The notes beneath the pieces were generated by a model. It was given only the letters and a program-made list of their open reading frames with translations. It was not told the origin of the DNA and made no database searches. A stretch of DNA of 10,267 nt, from assembly GCA_023436945.1 (NCBI GenBank), contig JAEZHG010000093.1, positions 1 through 10,267 on the forward strand, in the 5' to 3' direction. The DNA comes from Pseudomonadota bacterium. GTDB taxonomy: Bacteria > Pseudomonadota > Alphaproteobacteria > Caulobacterales > Caulobacteraceae. Of the stretch, positions 7,158 to 10,267 are shown piece after piece. The stretch's first letter is position 1. Each line of letters starts with the position of its first letter. The position numbers and the translations under genes are program-made.

Positions 7158-10100
7158 TTACCAGCCGTAGCGGAGGCTCAGTTGCGCACCGTGGCTGGTG
7201 CTGCGGTCGCCGAGGTTACCGCGGTAGCTGATGCCCAGCTCCATACGGTCACTGACGCGAACGTCGGTGCCCAGCTCCAGCGCCAGACTGTTGCGCGACC
7301 ATGCATCCATGCTGACCAGATAGGCCGGGCTATTGGCCCAGTCAGCGTAGCGCACAATCTGGCCGCCAATGTCTTCCAGTTCGTGCGACCACTCCACACG
7401 CGCCTTGTGGGTGAAGTCACCCATGCGGCGGTGCGAGGTCAGCCAGCGCAGGCTTGCGCCAAGGTTGGCCGAGACGCTGTCCTGCTCGATCGCATCCCAC
7501 TTCAGAGCCGACACCTCCGAACCGGTTTCGACAAAGCCGTCCAGTTCGATGCTGCGTGCATCCACGCGGGCATAGATCTCGTGCGACACGGTCTCGCCCT
7601 GACGGATTTGACCCAGAGCCGTCGAGACGAAGCGGGTTTCGCCGGTACGATCGCCCATCAGGTAGCGCGGACCTTCTCCGCCCAGACCCTCAGTGTAGCG
7701 GCGCGAGGTGAAGTTCAGGTCGGAGCGCCCCAGAACACCATCCACGAACCAGTTCTGCGACGGTTTCCAGCTGGAATAGACAGCGGTGGTCACACCACGG
7801 CCACGCGTTTGCGATGCCATGTCACCAATGCGGCTCTGGTCCTCACCATAACCAATACCCGCACCGAGGATCAGCTTGTCCGTGACGCGCATATCGACGC
7901 CCGCCGTCACACCTTGGGTGCTGAAGCGGTAGTCACGCTGGCCATTGGCCTGCTGGCGTCCCCAATCGACAGAGCCTGCCGTCCAGAAGCCGAACTTGGA
8001 CTTCTCGCTGGTCAGACCCGAGGCCAGCGCACCGTCCTCGTTGCTGTTCGCGCGGTCGGCCATAGCCTCGGCATGGTCACGACGGGTCGATTGACCCAGC
8101 ATGTCACGCTGGCGGTCGTAGCCGATGTCAGCCGGATCGGTGCGGTCGTCGCGCAGACGCAGTTCGCGTTGCAGGGCGGCGCGCGGATCCTTGTCCATGT
8201 CAGCGTTCAGAGCCAGACCGAGGTTCAGGTTGGCCCCGTTACGGCTGTCGTTCGAACCATCGTGCAGCGAGCGCAGACGGGTCTGGAAGTTGCCGATCTG
8301 GGTATCTGCAAAGCGACGTGCCGCAGTCACCTGATTGGTGGCCACACCACGCACCTGCGGATCAAGCGCCGGATCAGGACGGGCATCGACCGAGATCACC
8401 AGCATGCCGCGCGAGGAAGCGAAGGCGTTCCTCAGCATGAAGCCGATCTCGACATTGCCGCTGAACTGGCCCTCTGGCGTGAAGGTCAGGTCATAGTGGC
8501 CGTTGGCACCGGTGATGACTGCCGTGCCAGCCGACTGCTGCGAGACAGAGATGATCTCGGCACCCGTGAACGGACCGCCGACAGTGTCGCTGAGGCGAAC
8601 GGTGATGGCGCGGCCCTGAAGGGTCGTTGCCGTCAGGTTCTGCGCCAGCGGAGCCATGTTGGAAACCAGATTGATGCGGCCCGGCAGCGAAGTGCCGAAG
8701 TCCAGATCAATCACATACTCCAACGAGGTCTCGCCGGCATTGGTCAGGCCCGGAACATAGCTGATGCCCATGCCATTGACCGTAGCCTCACCAAAGGCCG
8801 GAGCGCTGGTGATACGGATCGCATTGAACGGACCGCCGACCAGATCTGCTACAGGCAGAAGGTTGGCCGACTGGTTCGATGCAATGACAGCCGACAGGTC
8901 AGGTGCCTTGCCCGCGACCTGCATCACATAGGTAACTGCATCAGACTCGCCGCCCGGACCATAGGCCACGACCGATACCTCGTCCGTGCCCATGAAGTTG
9001 GCCTGCGGTGTATAGACCAGCTGATAGCTGGGGGCTGCTGCCGTGCGTGCCGATGCCGTCGCCGACTGGCTACGCACTGCCGAAACCATTTCGATTTCAG
9101 CCGTGCCAAAGCGTGGCGAGGTCACGACGCGATAGCCATCCACCACACTGCCTTGCGGCGAGCTGAGCGGGATAAAGACAGGACCCGCGCCCGCCGGAGG
9201 TCCAGCCACCGGCCCCGTAGGGGGCGTAACAGTCGGAGCCGCCGGAGTGGCTACAATGACGTCTACGGTTGCCGGAGCAGACACGCCCCCCGGTCCCGTC
9301 GCCGTAACGGTAAAGCGATCCGAGCCGAAGAAGCGGTCATTCGGCACATAGGTGATGACCGTACCGGAGACGCTAAGCGTACCGTTGGCCGCGCCCGAAG
9401 CACTGACCGATTGATAAACCCCGCTGATCAGCGACGCGACATCGACTGTCTGACCCGCCGAATTATAGGCGACATTCACCGGCGCAGGTGCGGCGACAGA
9501 AGGCGCAGCAGGCAGGCCGACATTTACTGAGACAGTCGCCGGAGCCGATGCACCACCCGGACCGATAGCGCGGACAGTGAACGGATCAGCACCAAAGTGA
9601 CCGGCTGCTGGGGTGTAACCCAGCGTCGTCGCGTCGATAATGCGGACGGCGCCGTTTGCAGGAGCGGACGCCACTTCAACCGCGGTGAATACACCCGACA
9701 GGTTTGCCGTCAGGTCGATGGTTTGCTCGGCAGCTTCATAGCCAACCGATATCGCCGACGGAGCCGACAGGGTCGGAGCCGCTGGCAGGCCGACAGTGAC
9801 TACGACCGTCGCCAGAGCCGATTGACCACCCGGACCGACAGCGCGGACCGTGAACGCATCGGCACCGTAGTGACCGGACGTAGGGGTGTAACCCAGCGTG
9901 GTTGCATTGATGATGCGGACGGTGCCGTTTGCCGGAGCGGACGCCACTTCAACCGTAGTGAATACACCCGACAGGTTGGCCGTCAGATCGACAGTTTGCT
10001 CGGTGGCTTCATAGGCTACCGTAACCACTGCCGGAGCCGACAGGGTCGGAGCCTCGGGCAAGCCGACCGTGACTACGACCGTCGCTGGCACCGATGCGCC

Positions 10101-10267
10101 ACCAGGACCGACGGCGCGGACGGTAAACGGATCAGAACCGAAGTGACCGGACGCAGGGGTGTAACCCAGCGTGGTTGCATTGATGATGCGGACGGTGCCG
10201 TTTGCCGGAGCGGACGCCACTTCAACCGTAGTGAATACACCCGACAGGTTGGCCGTCAGATCGACAG
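7158..10267 (-). CDS. Autotransporter (type Va-like) with repeated Ig/cadherin-like passenger domains, N-terminus beyond the window
   Basis: The frame is open to the right edge, so the start, signal peptide and an unknown length of passenger are missing. The visible 1035 or so residues comprise four regions. First come at least three close 91-residue modules and one diverged copy (10265 down to about 9245), each with YTPxxGHxGxDxFTVRAxGPGGxSxxATV, a signature of bacterial Ig/cadherin-like surface repeats. A Pro-rich linker (about 9240-9180) leads to about three more divergent modules (to about 8380). A charged, partly helical segment (8370-8000, with QVTAARRFADTQIGNFQTRLRSLH) probably threads the pore. 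Last is a roughly 280-residue C-terminal autotransporter beta-barrel (7997-7161), opening FGFWTAGSVDWGRQ and ending QLSLRYGW. The protein is expected to expose its own passenger on the cell surface. No catalytic motif is visible, so an adhesin or structural role is the best guess. A TAA stop and a terminator follow. Confidence 0.9.
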   Translation of the reverse strand, partial: VDLTANLSGVFTTVEVASAPANGTVRIINATTLGYTPASGHFGSDPFTVRAVGPGGASVPATVVVTVGLPEAPTLSAPAVVTVAYEATEQTVDLTANLSGVFTTVEVASAPANGTVRIINATTLGYTPTSGHYGADAFTVRAVGPGGQSALATVVVTVGLPAAPTLSAPSAISVGYEAAEQTIDLTANLSGVFTAVEVASAPANGAVRIIDATTLGYTPAAGHFGADPFTVRAIGPGGASAPATVSVNVGLPAAPSVAAPAPVNVAYNSAGQTVDVASLISGVYQSVSASGAANGTLSVSGTVITYVPNDRFFGSDRFTVTATGPGGVSAPATVDVIVATPAAPTVTPPTGPVAGPPAGAGPVFIPLSSPQGSVVDGYRVVTSPRFGTAEIEMVSAVRSQSATASARTAAAPSYQLVYTPQANFMGTDEVSVVAYGPGGESDAVTYVMQVAGKAPDLSAVIASNQSANLLPVADLVGGPFNAIRITSAPAFGEATVNGMGISYVPGLTNAGETSLEYVIDLDFGTSLPGRINLVSNMAPLAQNLTATTLQGRAITVRLSDTVGGPFTGAEIISVSQQSAGTAVITGANGHYDLTFTPEGQFSGNVEIGFMLRNAFASSRGMLVISVDARPDPALDPQVRGVATNQVTAARRFADTQIGNFQTRLRSLHDGSNDSRNGANLNLGLALNADMDKDPRAALQRELRLRDDRTDPADIGYDRQRDMLGQSTRRDHAEAMADRANSNEDGALASGLTSEKSKFGFWTAGSVDWGRQQANGQRDYRFSTQGVTAGVDMRVTDKLILGAGIGYGEDQSRIGDMASQTRGRGVTTAVYSSWKPSQNWFVDGVLGRSDLNFTSRRYTEGLGGEGPRYLMGDRTGETRFVSTALGQIRQGETVSHEIYARVDARSIELDGFVETGSEVSALKWDAIEQDSVSANLGASLRWLTSHRRMGDFTHKARVEWSHELEDIGGQIVRYADWANSPAYLVSMDAWSRNSLALELGTDVRVSDRMELGISYRGNLGDRSTSHGAQLSLRYGW
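9447..10265 (-). repeat. Three tandem 273-bp coding repeats in the autotransporter passenger
   Basis: Copies at 9993-10265, 9720-9992 and 9447-9719 are each exactly 273 bp (91 codons) and run in frame. Copies 1 and 2 are identical over at least 113 bp (10155-10267 against 9882-9994, running off the window edge), and their encoded modules share 77 of 91 residues by my alignment. The third copy is less similar. The two partial bases at 10266-10267 continue the repeat pattern, so another copy probably precedes. A fourth, shorter and clearly diverged module follows at about 9245-9446. Confidence 0.93.

Noticed and set aside
7146..9530. A 794-codon open frame on the plus strand, antisense to the autotransporter
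   Set aside because: It lies wholly opposite a well-recognised coding frame. Its composition (rich in His, Arg, Ala, Val, no domain or signal) is what the complement of a GC-rich, repeat-like gene yields, and it has no ribosome-binding or family evidence.

Overview
The window looks like chromosomal DNA of a GC-rich alphaproteobacterium. A member of the Caulobacterales or Sphingomonadales is most likely. This is inferred from the style of the TonB-dependent receptor (signal peptide, then a DIVVTGTR-type TonB box), the pairing of that receptor with exported S10 and M61 peptidases, the Lrp/AsnC subtype, and the Ig-repeat autotransporter. No RNA gene, CRISPR array, insertion sequence or phage gene was seen.

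Layout. Positions 1-153 are the leader of a plus-strand Lrp/AsnC regulator gene (154-636). A hairpin at 642-669 serves as a shared, bidirectional terminator between it and a convergent minus-strand block. In transcription order that block is: a large TonB-dependent receptor (6908 down to 3963), an intrinsic terminator-like hairpin (3943-3914), a serine carboxypeptidase of family S10 with a twin-arginine-type signal (3875-2397), and an M61-type metallopeptidase with a C-terminal PDZ-like domain (2376-676). Upstream of the receptor is a roughly 200-bp AT-rich regulatory region with an 18-bp near-perfect palindrome (6981-6998). It is followed by the terminator (7140-7111) of another minus-strand gene, an autotransporter (7158 to beyond the right edge). 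The passenger of that autotransporter consists of Ig/cadherin-like modules, including tandem 273-bp repeats.

How the parts may work together. The receptor, the S10 carboxypeptidase and the M61 aminopeptidase read as a peptide-scavenging unit: the receptor brings oligopeptides across the outer membrane, and the two exported peptidases trim them from the C- and N-terminal ends in the periplasm. The Lrp/AsnC protein is a plausible amino-acid-sensing regulator of the unit. The substrate and the regulatory link are inferences from gene content and order. The receptor-peptidase stretch has a strong hairpin and U-tract between receptor and peptidases, with only about 38 nt between it and the next start codon. 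This suggests partial termination that keeps peptidase expression below receptor expression.

The autotransporter appears to be a separate surface-protein gene, probably an adhesin. Its N-terminus, signal peptide and promoter lie outside the window. I see no clear evidence of an entirely new system. The most interesting points are the internal terminator, the candidate operator palindrome, the altered NGGPG motif of the S10 protein, and the highly similar 273-bp repeats.
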